Positions 43,801 through 53,412 are shown, counted from the first letter of the stretch. The stretch is DNA of 64,000 bases from Clostridium sp. KNHs214 (GCF_000744935.1 NZ_JQMW01000004.1:384795-448794); one strand, 5' to 3'. Notes: generated by a model not told the origin, from the letters alone. A program made the numbers and translations.

Positions 43801-44189
43801 ACATCTGGAAACGATGCCCCTTCTGCTCCACCGCCTACAGCTCCTATACCAGCAAAGTTATTTTGTTCTGGTTTTACGTCTCCACCAAATTTTAAATATG
43901 CTGTTTCATACATCATCTGGCAAAAAGCTATATCAGCCTTTACTCCTTCTGTATTAGCTTCTTCAATAACTAATTTCACAAATTCATTAGCCTTTTCATA
44001 ACTTATTGTTGTATTATTCTTTAACAAAGTTTGCCTCATTTGTTCACTAGTAAGTTGAGAATTTCCCATTATTGGAGTTAAATTTTGAGTATTACCTTCT
44101 GCTAATGCTTGTACACTAAACTGAAAGTTAAACATTAATACTGATATTATTAAGAAAATTACCTTAAATAACTTGTTGTTATAGTTCAT
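40893..44189 (-). CDS. Secreted bifunctional wall hydrolase: glucosaminidase + 7 repeats + amidase_3
   Basis: ATG 44189 is chosen (GAGGATG site); an upstream TTG at 44219 only adds a basic decapeptide. Order of domains in ~1098 aa: signal peptide to about 32 (ends VQALAEG); glucosaminidase ~50-205 (AFCQMMYETAYLKFGG, QNNFAGIGAVGGG, FPDVRTGIRAVIQHLKAYA); seven ~98-aa modules (QYRFWIGDLETGKWTIIQDY ... GRFEINVHVRDSKS), of the Y_Y_Y/triple-tyrosine, beta-sandwich type; N-acetylmuramoyl-L-alanine amidase_3 ~905-1095 with zinc ligands in VLDAGHGGIDPGT, AELNESL, LFLSIHHDSSG and catalytic Glu in VLLEAGFISN. Two different peptidoglycan bonds would be cut. Likely large, wall-bound. Repeats are nearly identical in DNA, see separate entry. 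Confidence 0.92.
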   Translation of the reverse strand: MNYNNKLFKVIFLIISVLMFNFQFSVQALAEGNTQNLTPIMGNSQLTSEQMRQTLLKNNTTISYEKANEFVKLVIEEANTEGVKADIAFCQMMYETAYLKFGGDVKPEQNNFAGIGAVGGGAEGASFPDVRTGIRAVIQHLKAYASDQSLKNSCVDPRFSYVKRKSAEYLEWLGIKENPNGLGWATQANYGYNILSMFNNIQGKLETSIKSLNLSASDYKVGSSITATANAVSTNGAQYRFWIGDLETGKWTIIQDYSSKNTVTWTPTYKGRFEINVHVRDSKSSKAYEAVKYTDIDVKNKEIPTQITGLNLSTNDYKVGNAITITSKAVSTNGAQYRFWIGDLETGKWTIIQDYSSKNTVTWTPTYKGRFEINVHVRDSKSNKAYEAVKHIDIDVKNKEIPTQITGLNLSTNDYKVGNAITITSKAVSTNGAQYRFWIGDLETGKWTIIQDYSSKNTVTWTPTYKGRFEINVHVRDSKSSKAYEAVKYTDIDVKNKEIPTQITGLNLSTNDYKVGNAITITSKAVSTNGAQYRFWIGDLETGKWTIIQDYSSKNTVTWTPTYKGRFEINVHVRDSKSNKAYEAVKYTDIDVKNKEIPTQITGLNLSTNDYKVGNAITITSKAVSTNGAQYRFWIGDLETGKWTIIQDYSSKNTVTWTPTYKGRFEINVHVRDSKSNKAYEAVKHIDIDVKNKEIPTQITGLNLSTNDYKVGNAITITSKAVSTNGAQYRFWIGDLETGKWTIIQDYSSKNTVTWTPTYKGRFEINVHVRDSKSSKAYEAVKYTDIDVKNKEIPTQITGLNLSTNDYKVGNAITITSKAVSTNGAQYRFWIGDLETGKWTIIQDYSSKNTVTWTPTYKGRFEINVHVRDSKSNKAYEAVKYTDIDVKKDGLVIVLDAGHGGIDPGTISSDRIYKEAELNESLTRKVGELLSKIGIKVIYTRDIIPERNSQITVSQDLQNRINVANGIYADLFLSIHHDSSGASAHGISAHYSSYRPEIDNSGTYEKDGITYDSTPCQQAKDSQILAKKIVDSLSNLGFSNRGTLDHNLYVTKAAKVPSVLLEAGFISNYDEVRKVANPAMQYKMAEKIRDAIRSFFGI
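41530..43580 (-). repeat. Seven tandem 294-bp coding repeats with 882-bp higher-order pattern
   Basis: Units of 294 bp recur from about 41530 to 43580. Three subtypes are marked by the words after the Arg-Asp-Ser-Lys: S..KYT, N..KYT and N..KHI. From the N-terminus the order is S-KYT, then N-KHI, S-KYT, N-KYT, then again N-KHI, S-KYT, N-KYT: a three-unit (882-bp) block has been duplicated. DNA differences between equivalent units are very few. Confidence 0.95.
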
Positions 44190-44219
44190 TGCATCCTCAT
44201 TCCTTTTTAATTTTTTCAA

Positions 44220-44737
44220 TATTTATTTGTATTTTTGTTTAATAAACCTATAATATCACCTCCTAAATAAATCTTTAAAAGCATTTCTAAAAACCAATTT
44301 AAATGCTATATTTAACTGCAATGTAAAAATATAATTAATTTACTTATAATTTCATCAAAAATATAGCAATTATAATATAAACTTCATAAAACAAATGCTT
44401 TATAATAAAGCACCAATTAAATATATTTTCGTACCTTTTTCATTTTTATTTACTAATAAATATTTAAAAACTTCATTATTAGTGATGAATTAATAAAAAT
44501 TACTGAATCTTAATATTGATTACCTAGACTTCCAGAATCTAAAAACATTGCTGCTATTTCAAAATGTTCACCTGTAAAGGCGACAACAACTGATACCCAC
44601 TTAATTTTTTTTAATAAAGTATTCTTCTTAGCTAGTTCAAAAGTTCAAACTCCAAAAATCTACATCCCCAAATGGATTTTTAATTTTTTAAATCAAAATT
44701 TCAATTATAATAAAAATAACAATCCGTTTTACCTTTA
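44220..44737. other. Intergenic region between the two wall hydrolase genes
   Basis: 518 bp (530 from the chosen amidase start). Mostly low-complexity AT. An open minus-strand stretch 44510-44644 without a start codon would read KKIKWVSVVVAFTGEHFEI then AAMFLDSGSLGNQY; it looks protein-like and may be the tail of a deleted gene, but has no recognisable family. Confidence 0.35.
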
Positions 44738-46831
44738 CTAACGTGTTTTATATATAAAAAACTTAAATTTATCAAAGGAATCTGTATTATGATTAATTAC
44801 TCTTCTATGATAAGGTTCCCCATTAAATTTACTTCTTTGGTTATCTATTATATTTGCCCACTCATAATCTCCTTCTTTAATCCAATCTACAAAAGTATAT
44901 ACATGCGTATATTTTTCAGTAAAACATATATCGCCTGGCAATAGCTTTGTAAAATCATTGGATATTGCCCATCCATAATTAATTAATTTTTGGGAAAGTT
45001 GAATAGTATTAGCTACCCATGTAGGTAATTGGGTTAATCCCACTCTTCTTAAAGCTTCACTTGTAAAATATACACAAGTATTACTTTCATCACCACTATG
45101 AAGTTGTATCGCTCTATCCATAACAGAATCTCTATTAGCTTTATTTCCTAGCAGATAATTAACTAATTCTTTCTGCAATAACGACTGCTGCCGTCCTAAA
45201 CTTTTTGCCTTTGAAACAACATTTATATCATTAAATTTTACTGATTCATATAATTCCTTGCTATTCTTATCTCGTACATGAACCGAAACTTCAAATCTTC
45301 CCGTTGTTGAGGGCATCCATGTTATTGTATTATTTTCACTATATTCTTGAATCATCTTCCACTTGCCAGTATCTAAATTTCCTACCCAAAATCTATATAA
45401 AGGTTTATCAGAACTAGTTGCTAGCGCTGTAATATTATATAGGTTCCCTAGGTAATATTTATTATCTCCTATTTTATTTTCATCCCTTATTGAGAAAAGT
45501 GTACCTGTAGTTTTTACCCCCCGTGATTTTTTTACATTAATGTCAATATATTTTACTGCTTGATAATCAGAATTACTATTTTCATCTTTCACATGTACTG
45601 ATACTTCAAACTTTCCTGCATATGGTGGTATCCACTTTATAGTATTTTTTTCACTATAATCTTGTAGCATTGTCCATTTTCCTGTCTTTAAATCTCCCAT
45701 CCAAAATCTATACTGTGCTTTGTTATCACTTTCTGCTTTTGCTGCTACCCTGTATTCATTTCCTACCTTATAATTCTTTATCTCGCTTCCATCCATATTA
45801 CTAATTTTAAATTCTTTAGCCACTGCTTTACTTTGTGTAATATCTATATCCTTATATTTTACTGCCTCATATGCAGCTTTACTATATTTATCTCGCACAT
45901 GTACTGATACTTCAAATCTTCCTGCATATGGTGGTCTCCATGTTATAGTATCATTTTCACTATAATCCTGTAGGATTGTCCATTTTCCTGTCTTTAAATC
46001 TCCCATCCAAAATCTATACTGTGCTTTGTTATCACTTTCTGCTTTTGCTGCTACCCTGTATTCATTTCCTACCTTATAATTCTTTATCTCGCTTCCATTC
46101 ATATTACTAATTTTAAATTCTTTAGCCACTGCTTTACTTTGTGTAATATCTATATCCTTATATTTTACTGCCTCATATGCAGCTTTACTATATTTATCTC
46201 GCACATGTACTGATACTTCAAATCTTCCTGCATATGGTGGTCTCCATATTATAGTATCATTTTCACTATAATCCTGTAGGATTGTCCATTTTCCTGTCTT
46301 TAAATCTCCCATCCAAAATCTATACTGTGCTTTGTTATCACTTTCTGCTTTTGCTGCTACCCTGTATTCATTTCCTACCTTATAATTCTTTATCTCGCTT
46401 CCATCCATATTACTAATTTTAAATTCTTTAGCCACTGCTTTACTTTGTGTAATATCTATATCCTTATATTTTACTGCCTCATATGCAGCTTTACTATATT
46501 TATCTCGCACATGTACTGATACTTCAAATCTTCCCGCATATGGTGGCCTCCATGTTATAGTATCATTTTCACTATAATCCTGTAGGATTGTCCATTTTCC
46601 TGTCTTTAAATCCCCCATCCAAAATCTATACAAAGGTTTGTTTGTACTAATAGCTTTTGCTGTTACTGTATAATTAGCTCCTACTTTATATTTTGAATTT
46701 TCCACTTTAGAAACTATATTAAAAGAATCCACTTTAGTTTTATTGGACACAGCAATTGCTTTTCCATTAAAACATATCATAGAAATATTAAAAATAAAAA
46801 TTGTTAATAAAACAGCTCTAAATTTTTTCAT
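44738..46831 (-). CDS. Secreted protein: five triple-tyrosine-type repeats + NlpC/CHAP-like domain
   Basis: 697 aa, signal peptide about 1-28 (ends GKAIA), ATG 46831 with AGGGGGGAAAG. Residues ~40-540 hold five modules of ~100 aa (YRFWMGDLKTGKWTILQDYS ... GRFEVSVHVRDKYSK), the second to fourth nearly identical, the fifth most diverged; they are homologous to those of the amidase upstream. The C-terminal ~155 residues look like a papain-like NlpC/P60 or CHAP hydrolase: Cys in ESNTCVYFTSEALRRVG, LLPGDICFTEKYTHVYTFVD with the His, and an IIDNQ third residue. Probably a D,L-endopeptidase or amidase acting on wall peptides. Domain family of the C-terminus inferred from the motif layout. Confidence 0.82.
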   Translation of the reverse strand: MKKFRAVLLTIFIFNISMICFNGKAIAVSNKTKVDSFNIVSKVENSKYKVGANYTVTAKAISTNKPLYRFWMGDLKTGKWTILQDYSENDTITWRPPYAGRFEVSVHVRDKYSKAAYEAVKYKDIDITQSKAVAKEFKISNMDGSEIKNYKVGNEYRVAAKAESDNKAQYRFWMGDLKTGKWTILQDYSENDTIIWRPPYAGRFEVSVHVRDKYSKAAYEAVKYKDIDITQSKAVAKEFKISNMNGSEIKNYKVGNEYRVAAKAESDNKAQYRFWMGDLKTGKWTILQDYSENDTITWRPPYAGRFEVSVHVRDKYSKAAYEAVKYKDIDITQSKAVAKEFKISNMDGSEIKNYKVGNEYRVAAKAESDNKAQYRFWMGDLKTGKWTMLQDYSEKNTIKWIPPYAGKFEVSVHVKDENSNSDYQAVKYIDINVKKSRGVKTTGTLFSIRDENKIGDNKYYLGNLYNITALATSSDKPLYRFWVGNLDTGKWKMIQEYSENNTITWMPSTTGRFEVSVHVRDKNSKELYESVKFNDINVVSKAKSLGRQQSLLQKELVNYLLGNKANRDSVMDRAIQLHSGDESNTCVYFTSEALRRVGLTQLPTWVANTIQLSQKLINYGWAISNDFTKLLPGDICFTEKYTHVYTFVDWIKEGDYEWANIIDNQRSKFNGEPYHRRVINHNTDSFDKFKFFIYKTR

Positions 46832-46884
46832 TACTTTCCCCCCCTAAATTAAAATATTTATATATAACCCTAAAATAAAATTTA

Positions 46885-46914
46885 AGATGCTTCACTCATT
46901 TTTATGAAGCATCT
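46885..46914 (-). terminator. Terminator of the pheS-pheT-zapA unit
   Basis: AGATGCTTCA (46885-46894) pairs with TGAAGCATCT (46905-46914); followed on the minus strand by TAAATTTTATTTT. It lies 9 bp past the zapA stop. Confidence 0.8.
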
Positions 46915-46922
46915 ATTTTTAA

Positions 46923-47519
46923 TCAACTACTCTTTTCTACACTTACTTTCATTTTCTTTTTAGCCTTAGCTAGACCTATTTGACTTTCTAAAAGCTTGTT
47001 TTCTAAATCAATTATTTTGTATTTAGCAGAATGTAATTGGAATTTTAACTCCTTGTTTTCTGATTTATACTTATTTCTATCAGCTAAATAGCTTTTAGCA
47101 CTTTCCTCTAGTATAGAAATTTGGTCATTTAGATTTTCTACTACTTGCTCATGTTTTTCTATTTCCTTTTGGTCACTGTTAGAGCTTAGCCTATTTTGAA
47201 GTTCAGAATTATACTCTTCTAAATGTGTTATTTGCTTTTTAAGATACTGTATTTGATCCTTTAAAAGCTCCTCATTCTTTTGAATATCCTTGTTTTTTTG
47301 AAGAAGTTCATTATATATGCCTTCTATCTTAAACCTTTCATCCACAGAATTTAAAGCAGTCAATACTGCAGCGGCAGAAACACTTAGCTTTTCATTATTA
47401 TCCATCAAATCCTGCATTTTATTATCCACATAAGTAGCTACCTGCTGCAAATACTCCTGACATTCTTCACCTTTTAAATTGTATTCTAAACCATTTATTT
47501 TAACAGTAATAGTATTCAT
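46923..47519 (-). CDS. zapA: Cell division protein ZapA with extended coiled coil
   Basis: 198 aa. N-terminal ZapA domain: MNTITVKINGLEYNLKGEE, YLQQVATYVDNKMQDLMDNN and SVSAAAVLTALNSVDERFK. The rest (about 70-190) is one long coiled coil, so the protein is roughly twice the size of E. coli ZapA; this is usual in Clostridium next to pheT. ZapA binds and bundles FtsZ at midcell. It follows pheT by 119 bp and shares its terminator. Confidence 0.9.
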   Translation of the reverse strand: MNTITVKINGLEYNLKGEECQEYLQQVATYVDNKMQDLMDNNEKLSVSAAAVLTALNSVDERFKIEGIYNELLQKNKDIQKNEELLKDQIQYLKKQITHLEEYNSELQNRLSSNSDQKEIEKHEQVVENLNDQISILEESAKSYLADRNKYKSENKELKFQLHSAKYKIIDLENKLLESQIGLAKAKKKMKVSVEKSS

Positions 47520-47638
47520 TTAAACACCCTCTTAGATAAAGTGAATCTTATTTTTTTAAATTACATTATCCATATTTTATTATATTGTATCATATATTTA
47601 TGCTATATAAAACACTAATAAGGGTTTACAATGAATTT

Positions 47639-50017
47639 TTATCTTAATTCTGCTCCTAATTTATACTCTAGAGATCTAAGTATTTTATCATGTACTTTGT
47701 TAACTTCCTTATCCGTAAGAGTTCTATCCTCTAATCTATAGATTAAAGCATATGCTACACTCTTCTTGCCTTCTGGTATTTGCTTACCTTGGTATACATC
47801 AAATAATCTGTAGCTCTCTAGTAAGTTTCCACCTTGTTTCTTAATTATCTCTTCTATTTCTTCAACTAATACTTCCTCATTTACCATAACAGCCAAATCC
47901 CTTGTTACTGCTGGGAATTTTGGAAGTGGCTTGTATTTTCTTTCTAATGCCGCATTTCGGAATAATATGTCTAAATTCAACTCTGCCATATAACATCTTT
48001 CACTTACTTCATAGTTTTCGCATACATCCGGATGAATTTCACCTAAAATACCTGTGCATTCTTTCCCCACATATAAAGCGGCTGTTTTTCCTGGATGGAA
48101 AGCAGTATTTTGACTTTCACGCTTAAATGAAACTTTTTCAACTCCTAAAACTTCTAATACATTTTCAACTACGCCTTTTAAATGGAAGTAATCTGCCTCA
48201 CCATACATTCCTATAGTAAGTATATTTCTCTCTTCTGGTAAATTATTTTCATCTTCACTAGCTATATACACTTTTCCTATTTCAAATAATCTAACCTTAT
48301 CATTACTTCTTGTATAGTTTCTTTGTAAGGATTCCATCATAGAAGCTATAGTAGTAGTTCTCATTATACTGTAGTCTTCACCTAAAGGATTTTTAATTGT
48401 AACAACTTTTCTAAGTTCACTGTTTTCTGGCACCAATATTTTATTGAATATTTTAGGGCTTACAAATGAATAGCTTATGGATTGATTTAATCCACTAGAA
48501 ATTAAAGCCTCTATAACTTTATCCTCTAATTTTTGTTTTATATTTTTGCCACCTTTTGTAGTTTGGCTAGTTGCCATAGTGCTTTTTACATTATTATAGC
48601 CGTATATTCTCACTATTTCCTCTGCTACATCTTCTTTTATATTTACATCAGATCTAAAAGTAGGCACTGTTATATGAAGTATATCTCCATTAATCTCTGT
48701 ATTCAAATCTAGTCTATCCAAGTATTCTTTCATATTTTCCTTTGATATATCTATACCTAAAAATTTATTTACCCATGTATAATCCACATCTAAAGTATGA
48801 GGTTCTGCTTTTTCATTATATATATCTATAGTTCCCTCCATAACTTCTCCTGCGCCCAATTCTTCTATAAGGTGACAAGCTCTATTCATGGCAAATTCCA
48901 CTAAGTTAGGATCTAAGTCTTTTTCAAATTTAGATGAAGATTCTGTTCTTAAAGCTAATTTTTTAGAAGAATTTCTTATGTTAACTCCATTAAAGTTAGC
49001 ACACTCAAATATTATCTCTAAAGTGTCTTCTTTAACTTCTGAATTCAATCCACCCATTATGCCTGCTAATGCAACCGTTCTATTCCCATCCTTTATACAA
49101 AGCATGCTGCTATCTAATTTTCTTTCTTCTTCATCTAAAGTGATAAAACTCTCATCAGCCGCAGCTTTTTCAACAACTATCCTATTTTCTTCTATATCCC
49201 TTCTATCAAAAGCATGCATTGGTTGACCTAATTCAATCATAACAAAATTAGTTATATCAACTATATTGTTTATAGGTCTGACTCCAGCCTCTAGAAGTCT
49301 TTCCTGCATCCATGAAGGAGATGGCTGTATTTTAATATTTTTAACTCCTCTTGCCATATATCTTCTACAAAGCTCATCCTTAACCTCTACTTCTAAAATA
49401 TCGTTTATTTTTTCATTACATTTACTAGTGTAATCCAATGAAGGTATTTTATAACGTACACCTAATGTAGCTGCTGTTTCCCTAGCCATGCCGAGTATGC
49501 TAAAACAATCTCTTCTATTAGAAGTAATTTCAAAATCTATTAAAGCACTAGTCATTTCTACTACTTCCTTAATATCTTTACCTACTGGAGTATCCTGTGG
49601 AAGTATCATAAGTCCGTAGACAGGCTTATCTCCTGCTATTCCTAGCTCCTCTTCTGAACAAAACATGCCATTTGAAACTACTCCTCTTAATTTACCTTTT
49701 TTAATTTTAAGCCCTCCATGTAATGTAGAGCCATGTAGAGCTGTAGGAACTACATCCTGCTCTTTCATATTTGTAGCAGCTGTCACTATCTGTATAGGCT
49801 CTTCTTTGCCTATATCTACTGTACATATAGAAAGCTTATCTGCATCTGGATGCTTTTCTATCTTTACTAATTTTCCTGTAACAACCTTTTGTATTTCATC
49901 TCCAGTTACAATAAGCTCCTCAACCTTTGATCCTGACATAGTCAATCTATCTGCTAACTCTTTTGGTGAAACATTTATATCTACATAATCTTTAAGCCAC
50001 TTTACTGGTACTAACAC
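47639..50017 (-). CDS. pheT: Phenylalanine--tRNA ligase beta subunit
   Basis: 792 aa, full length. tRNA-binding EMAP-like domain ([20 protein letters not shown]), B3/B4 editing domain, B5 domain, pseudo-catalytic core ([27 protein letters not shown]) and the C-terminal ferredoxin-fold anticodon-binding domain ([36 protein letters not shown]). Forms the (alpha-beta)2 enzyme with PheS. ATG 50017 with TAGGAGGTAG. A 250-bp gap with degraded repeat-like AT sequence separates it from pheS, larger than usual. Confidence 0.97.
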   Translation of the reverse strand: MLVPVKWLKDYVDINVSPKELADRLTMSGSKVEELIVTGDEIQKVVTGKLVKIEKHPDADKLSICTVDIGKEEPIQIVTAATNMKEQDVVPTALHGSTLHGGLKIKKGKLRGVVSNGMFCSEEELGIAGDKPVYGLMILPQDTPVGKDIKEVVEMTSALIDFEITSNRRDCFSILGMARETAATLGVRYKIPSLDYTSKCNEKINDILEVEVKDELCRRYMARGVKNIKIQPSPSWMQERLLEAGVRPINNIVDITNFVMIELGQPMHAFDRRDIEENRIVVEKAAADESFITLDEEERKLDSSMLCIKDGNRTVALAGIMGGLNSEVKEDTLEIIFECANFNGVNIRNSSKKLALRTESSSKFEKDLDPNLVEFAMNRACHLIEELGAGEVMEGTIDIYNEKAEPHTLDVDYTWVNKFLGIDISKENMKEYLDRLDLNTEINGDILHITVPTFRSDVNIKEDVAEEIVRIYGYNNVKSTMATSQTTKGGKNIKQKLEDKVIEALISSGLNQSISYSFVSPKIFNKILVPENSELRKVVTIKNPLGEDYSIMRTTTIASMMESLQRNYTRSNDKVRLFEIGKVYIASEDENNLPEERNILTIGMYGEADYFHLKGVVENVLEVLGVEKVSFKRESQNTAFHPGKTAALYVGKECTGILGEIHPDVCENYEVSERCYMAELNLDILFRNAALERKYKPLPKFPAVTRDLAVMVNEEVLVEEIEEIIKKQGGNLLESYRLFDVYQGKQIPEGKKSVAYALIYRLEDRTLTDKEVNKVHDKILRSLEYKLGAELR

Positions 50018-50269
50018 ATTAATCTACCTCCTACTATTATTAATTTTCAATCCTTTATTTGTTCCCTAATCACCAATTTCTAGTCCTTAATCACTATATT
50101 TAGTCTCCTATCACTACTCCCTAATGCATAATTTTCAAACTACAATTAAGCTATACTCTTCATTTACGATTTTTAATTTTTAATTAATAAGGTTCTAGAA
50201 GTTGCTGCTTCAGTTAATCAATTGTAACTTTTAACTTACGACTTTCCTCTAATTTTAATGCACACTATA
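50018..50269. other. pheS-pheT gap, low-complexity
   Basis: Degenerate words of the type CACTATATTTAGTCTCCTATC, CTAATCACCAATTTCTAGTC (50065-50125) resemble the short repeats seen after other stop codons in the window. No ORF or terminator recognised, so read-through from pheS is expected. Confidence 0.35.
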
Positions 50270-51289
50270 TTAGAACTGATTTAGGAATCGCATATCACTT
50301 TCATAAAGAAGTCTAATGTCATCTATGCCATATTTAAGCATAACCATTCTATCTAATCCAAATCCAAAGGCAAATCCACTGTAAACCTCTGGATCTATTC
50401 CACAATTTCTTAAAACCTGTGGATGTACCATTCCACAACCTAATATTTCTATCCATCCACTGTTTTTACATACTCTACAACCTTTACCACCACATACAAA
50501 GCAAGTAGCATCCATCTCTGCTGAAGGCTCTGTAAATGGGAAATGATGAGGTCTAAATTTTGTTTCCATCTTATCACCAAACATTTTCTTTACAAACGTT
50601 TCTAGAGTGCCTTTTAAATCCGCAAAAGTTATTCCTTTATCTACTACTAAGCCTTCTATTTGATAAAATATTGGTGAATGTGTTGCATCTAGTTCATCTG
50701 AACGATAAACCTTACCAGGTGCTATCATCTTTATAGGTGGTTTTTCATTTTCCATAGTTCTTATTTGTATAGGAGATGTTTGTGTTCTAAGTACTACATT
50801 GTCATTTATATAAAAAGTATCCTGTTCCCCTCTTGCTGGATGATCCTTTGGAATATTTAAAGCTTCAAAATTATAATAATCCTTTTCTACCTCTGGACCC
50901 TCTTCAATGGAAAAACCCATGGATATAAATATATCTTTTATATTTTCCAATGTTAAATCCAAAGGATGTCTCTTACCAACAGTTTGTTTTTTTCCTGGCA
51001 TAGATATATCAATTACTTCGCTTTGTAATCTTTTTTCTTTTTCTATTTTCTTCATATCTTCTGTAGCCTTGGTAATTAAATTATCTATGCACTCTCTAAC
51101 CTCATTTGCCAATTTACCTACAATAGGTCTTTCCTCTGAAGAAAGTTTCCCCATACCTCTTAAAATAGAAGTTAACTCTCCTTTTTTACCTAAATATTTT
51201 ATTCTTATAGCTTCAAGTTCATCTTTACTTACAACTTTCTTTAGTTCTTCTAAAGCATTTTCTTTTATTAATTGAAGATTCTCTTTCAT
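50270..51289 (-). CDS. pheS: Phenylalanine--tRNA ligase alpha subunit
   Basis: 339 aa from ATG 51289 (AAGGAGCC site; the TTG at 51307 lies upstream of it). N-terminal coiled coil, then class II motifs: [20 protein letters not shown], motif 2 with [11 protein letters not shown] and [20 protein letters not shown], motif 3 [33 protein letters not shown] cluster is typical of Firmicute PheS. Regulated by the T-box leader at 51643-51894. The space between leader and gene contains a small MITE. Confidence 0.97.
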   Translation of the reverse strand: MKENLQLIKENALEELKKVVSKDELEAIRIKYLGKKGELTSILRGMGKLSSEERPIVGKLANEVRECIDNLITKATEDMKKIEKEKRLQSEVIDISMPGKKQTVGKRHPLDLTLENIKDIFISMGFSIEEGPEVEKDYYNFEALNIPKDHPARGEQDTFYINDNVVLRTQTSPIQIRTMENEKPPIKMIAPGKVYRSDELDATHSPIFYQIEGLVVDKGITFADLKGTLETFVKKMFGDKMETKFRPHHFPFTEPSAEMDATCFVCGGKGCRVCKNSGWIEILGCGMVHPQVLRNCGIDPEVYSGFAFGFGLDRMVMLKYGIDDIRLLYESDMRFLNQF

Positions 51290-51574
51290 TTTTTTGGCTC
51301 CTTTCAATAATATCCTATTTACAATTTAAACTTTTCAATCTTACATTTAAAGTTTCATACATTGATAATTAATTATATATAATTTATAACTCAACCTTCG
51401 CACATAAGTTTCAAGCTCTACAGTATTTTTTAATTTAAAATTTAAAATGTAAAATTTAAAATGAAGGTTAAAATTCCAAAGGAATTTCTTAAATTTAAAT
51501 TTTACATTTTTATTTTATAACTGCAAAAGTTAAATTTATAATTATATATTACAAATGACAGTTTAGTATATAAT

Positions 51575-51626
51575 GATTATCCCACAAAAAGCATTCCATT
51601 ACATTGTACCTTATTGTGGGTTAATC
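51575..51626. mobile_element. 52-bp deletion derivative of the GATTATCCCACAA MITE
   Basis: Only the tips remain: GATTATCCCACAAAAAGCAT and TACCTTATTGTGGGTTAATC, flanked by a perfect 7-bp direct repeat ATATAAT (51568-51574 and 51627-51633). It lies inside the pheS transcript, between the T-box terminator and the pheS start. Confidence 0.85.
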
Positions 51627-51642
51627 ATATAATATTTTGCAA

Positions 51643-51894
51643 TAAAAAAAACGCCCCTAAAAAGGGACGAATATATCCGCGGTACCACCCTGATTGACTT
51701 TTTGCAAAGTCCTCTCAATACTAATAACGGTTAAATCCGCTAACCACTACTACAATTTCGCAGTTAGAACTCCGAAGTGAACTTCAATATAGAACGTAAA
51801 TAAAAAAACTCTCAATCTATGATTTTTTCTCCCTGTAAACATTTCTATATCTACTCTCTTCATCACTGTTTGTAAATATACTATTTTAAGTTCT
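51643..51894 (-). promoter_or_regulatory. T-box leader of pheS-pheT
   Basis: On the minus strand the T-box sequence AGGGTGGTACCGCGG is followed by ATATATTCGTCCC and a terminator CGTCCCTTTTTAGGGGCG + T8 (51643-51672). The upstream ~200 nt provide stem I (starting GATGAAGAGAGTAGATATAG) and a specifier region around TTGAAGTTCACTTCGG, where TTC (Phe) is the expected codon. Uncharged tRNA-Phe pairing with TGGT would favour antitermination and pheST expression. Confidence 0.93.
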
Positions 51895-51900
51895 TAAACT

Positions 51901-51930
51901 ACTATACCATAAATTTAAATACATTATCAA
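51901..51930 (-). promoter_or_regulatory. Promoter of the pheST T-box transcript
   Basis: On the minus strand TTGATA (51930-51925), 18-bp spacer, TATAGT (51906-51901), placing the transcript start about 7 bp on, at the head of the T-box leader. The element lies just past the stop of the rRNA methyltransferase gene. Confidence 0.65.
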
Positions 51931-51944
51931 GTGCGAAAGCCTAG

Positions 51945-52727
51945 TTATTTACGCTTTTGTCTTAAAAATTCATACATCATTATAGAAGCTGCTACTGAAG
52001 CATTTAATGACTCAGCTCCACCGGGCATGGGTATCTTAACTTTTATATGTGACATATTTACTATTTCTTCACTTATACCATTACCTTCATTGCCTACAAT
52101 GAAAATCCCCTTTGATGGTAAATCCACCTTATAAAAATCTTCACTTTCATTGTCTAAATAACTAGCTACAAGTTTAAATCCTTCATTCACTAATTCTTTT
52201 ACTGTAGTTAAATCCTTATCTTGAATAACAGGTATATTAAATATAGAACCCATGGTTGAACGAAGTGTTTTATCATTGTATATGTCCACAGTACCTTTTG
52301 TAACTATAACTCCTAGAGCTCCAACTGCATGAGCTGTTCTTATTATAGTTCCCATATTACCTGGATCTTGTATTCTATCTGCCAATAAATACATTCCTTC
52401 TTGAGAATTAATTTTAATCTGTTCATTTTTAACTATAGCTATTATTCCCTGAGGATTATCTGTGTTACTTATAAATTTTAAAACCTGCTCTGATATGACT
52501 ATAACAGGTTTAGGTTCTAATTTTAAATTTTCACACATTTTTGTCCATTTATTCATACATTTATCAGCAATAAATACCTTTTCTACTATAAATGAAGATT
52601 TTAATGCCTCTTCTACAAATCTAAATCCCTCTACTAAAAAGCTTCCTTTTTCTTCTCTATACTTTTTTTCTTTTAATTTTTTTACTTCTTTTATTATATT
52701 ATTATCCTTACTTCTTATTATATCCAA
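51945..52727 (-). CDS. TrmH/SpoU family RNA methyltransferase
   Basis: TTG 52727 is the likely start (GAGGTG site 6 bases upstream); GTG 52736 is within that site. 260 aa. N-terminal L30e-like substrate domain (EVKKLKEKKYREEKGSFLVE, GFRFVEEALKSS), C-terminal SPOUT knot: LADRIQDPGNMGTIIRTAHA (motif 1), FIVGNEGNGISEEIV (motif 2) and IPMPGGAESLNASVAASIMM (motif 3). Family members 2'-O-methylate 23S rRNA or tRNA. Sits between pheS and the potassium genes. Confidence 0.9.
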   Translation of the reverse strand: MDIIRSKDNNIIKEVKKLKEKKYREEKGSFLVEGFRFVEEALKSSFIVEKVFIADKCMNKWTKMCENLKLEPKPVIVISEQVLKFISNTDNPQGIIAIVKNEQIKINSQEGMYLLADRIQDPGNMGTIIRTAHAVGALGVIVTKGTVDIYNDKTLRSTMGSIFNIPVIQDKDLTTVKELVNEGFKLVASYLDNESEDFYKVDLPSKGIFIVGNEGNGISEEIVNMSHIKVKIPMPGGAESLNASVAASIMMYEFLRQKRK

Positions 52728-52742
52728 AGTTTGCACCTCAGT

Positions 52743-53402
52743 CTAATCTATTATGCTTTCTAGCTTATTTATATCCTCAATACCTCCTATAGCCACTATA
52801 ATATCGCCTTCTTCTATCACATCATCTGCTGAAGGAGATATATCTATATAACTTCCTTTTTTAATAGCCATTATGTTTATTCCATATCTAGATCTTACAT
52901 TTAACTCTACTAAGCTCTTGCCATGCCATTCCTTTGGACTTGCTATTTCTGCTATGCTATATTCTGATGAAAGTTCAATATAATCTAATATATTTGATGA
53001 TACTAAATTATGGGCAACTCTAACTCCCATATCTCTTTCAGGGAATATAACTCTATCTGCTCCTATTTTATAAAGAACTTTAGCATGTAATTTATTATTA
53101 GCCTTAGCTATTATATGCTTCACACCTAATTCTTTTGCTAGCAAGGTAGCCATTACACTAGACTGCATATTAGAACCAATACTTACTACAGCCACATCAA
53201 AATTTTTAATTCCTAAAGCATTAAGGCTATTTTCATCTGTACAATCTGCTTGAACTGCATGAGTTACTTTATCAGCTATGCCTTGTATCACATCCTCATC
53301 AGAATCTAACGCTAACACATCATTACCTAATTTATAAAGAGTTTCAGCAACAGAAGTTCCAAACCTTCCAAGACCAATAACTACATATTGTTTACCACTC
53401 AT
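52743..53402 (-). CDS. ktrA: Potassium uptake regulatory subunit KtrA/TrkA (RCK)
   Basis: ATG 53402, 219 aa. N-terminal RCK Rossmann domain YVVIGLGRFGTSVAETLYKL, with LALDSDEDVIQGIADKVTHA; C-terminal RCK-C domain ending SPSADDVIEEGDIIVAIGG. It gates the KtrB/TrkH channel in response to nucleotides. Its ribosome site GGGGTG is formed jointly by the last bases of an ISAs1-family element and its 10-bp target duplication; before the insertion the gene was 10 bp from the trkH stop. Transcription from the trkH promoter is now interrupted by 1.4 kb of IS, so expression may depend on the IS. Confidence 0.93.
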   Translation of the reverse strand: MSGKQYVVIGLGRFGTSVAETLYKLGNDVLALDSDEDVIQGIADKVTHAVQADCTDENSLNALGIKNFDVAVVSIGSNMQSSVMATLLAKELGVKHIIAKANNKLHAKVLYKIGADRVIFPERDMGVRVAHNLVSSNILDYIELSSEYSIAEIASPKEWHGKSLVELNVRSRYGINIMAIKKGSYIDISPSADDVIEEGDIIVAIGGIEDINKLESIID

Positions 53403-53412
53403 AATAACACCC

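Noticed and set aside
44510..44644. Protein-like open stretch without start codon in the hydrolase gap
   Set aside because: 45 codons only, no start, no recognised family; mentioned in the gap entry but not called a gene.
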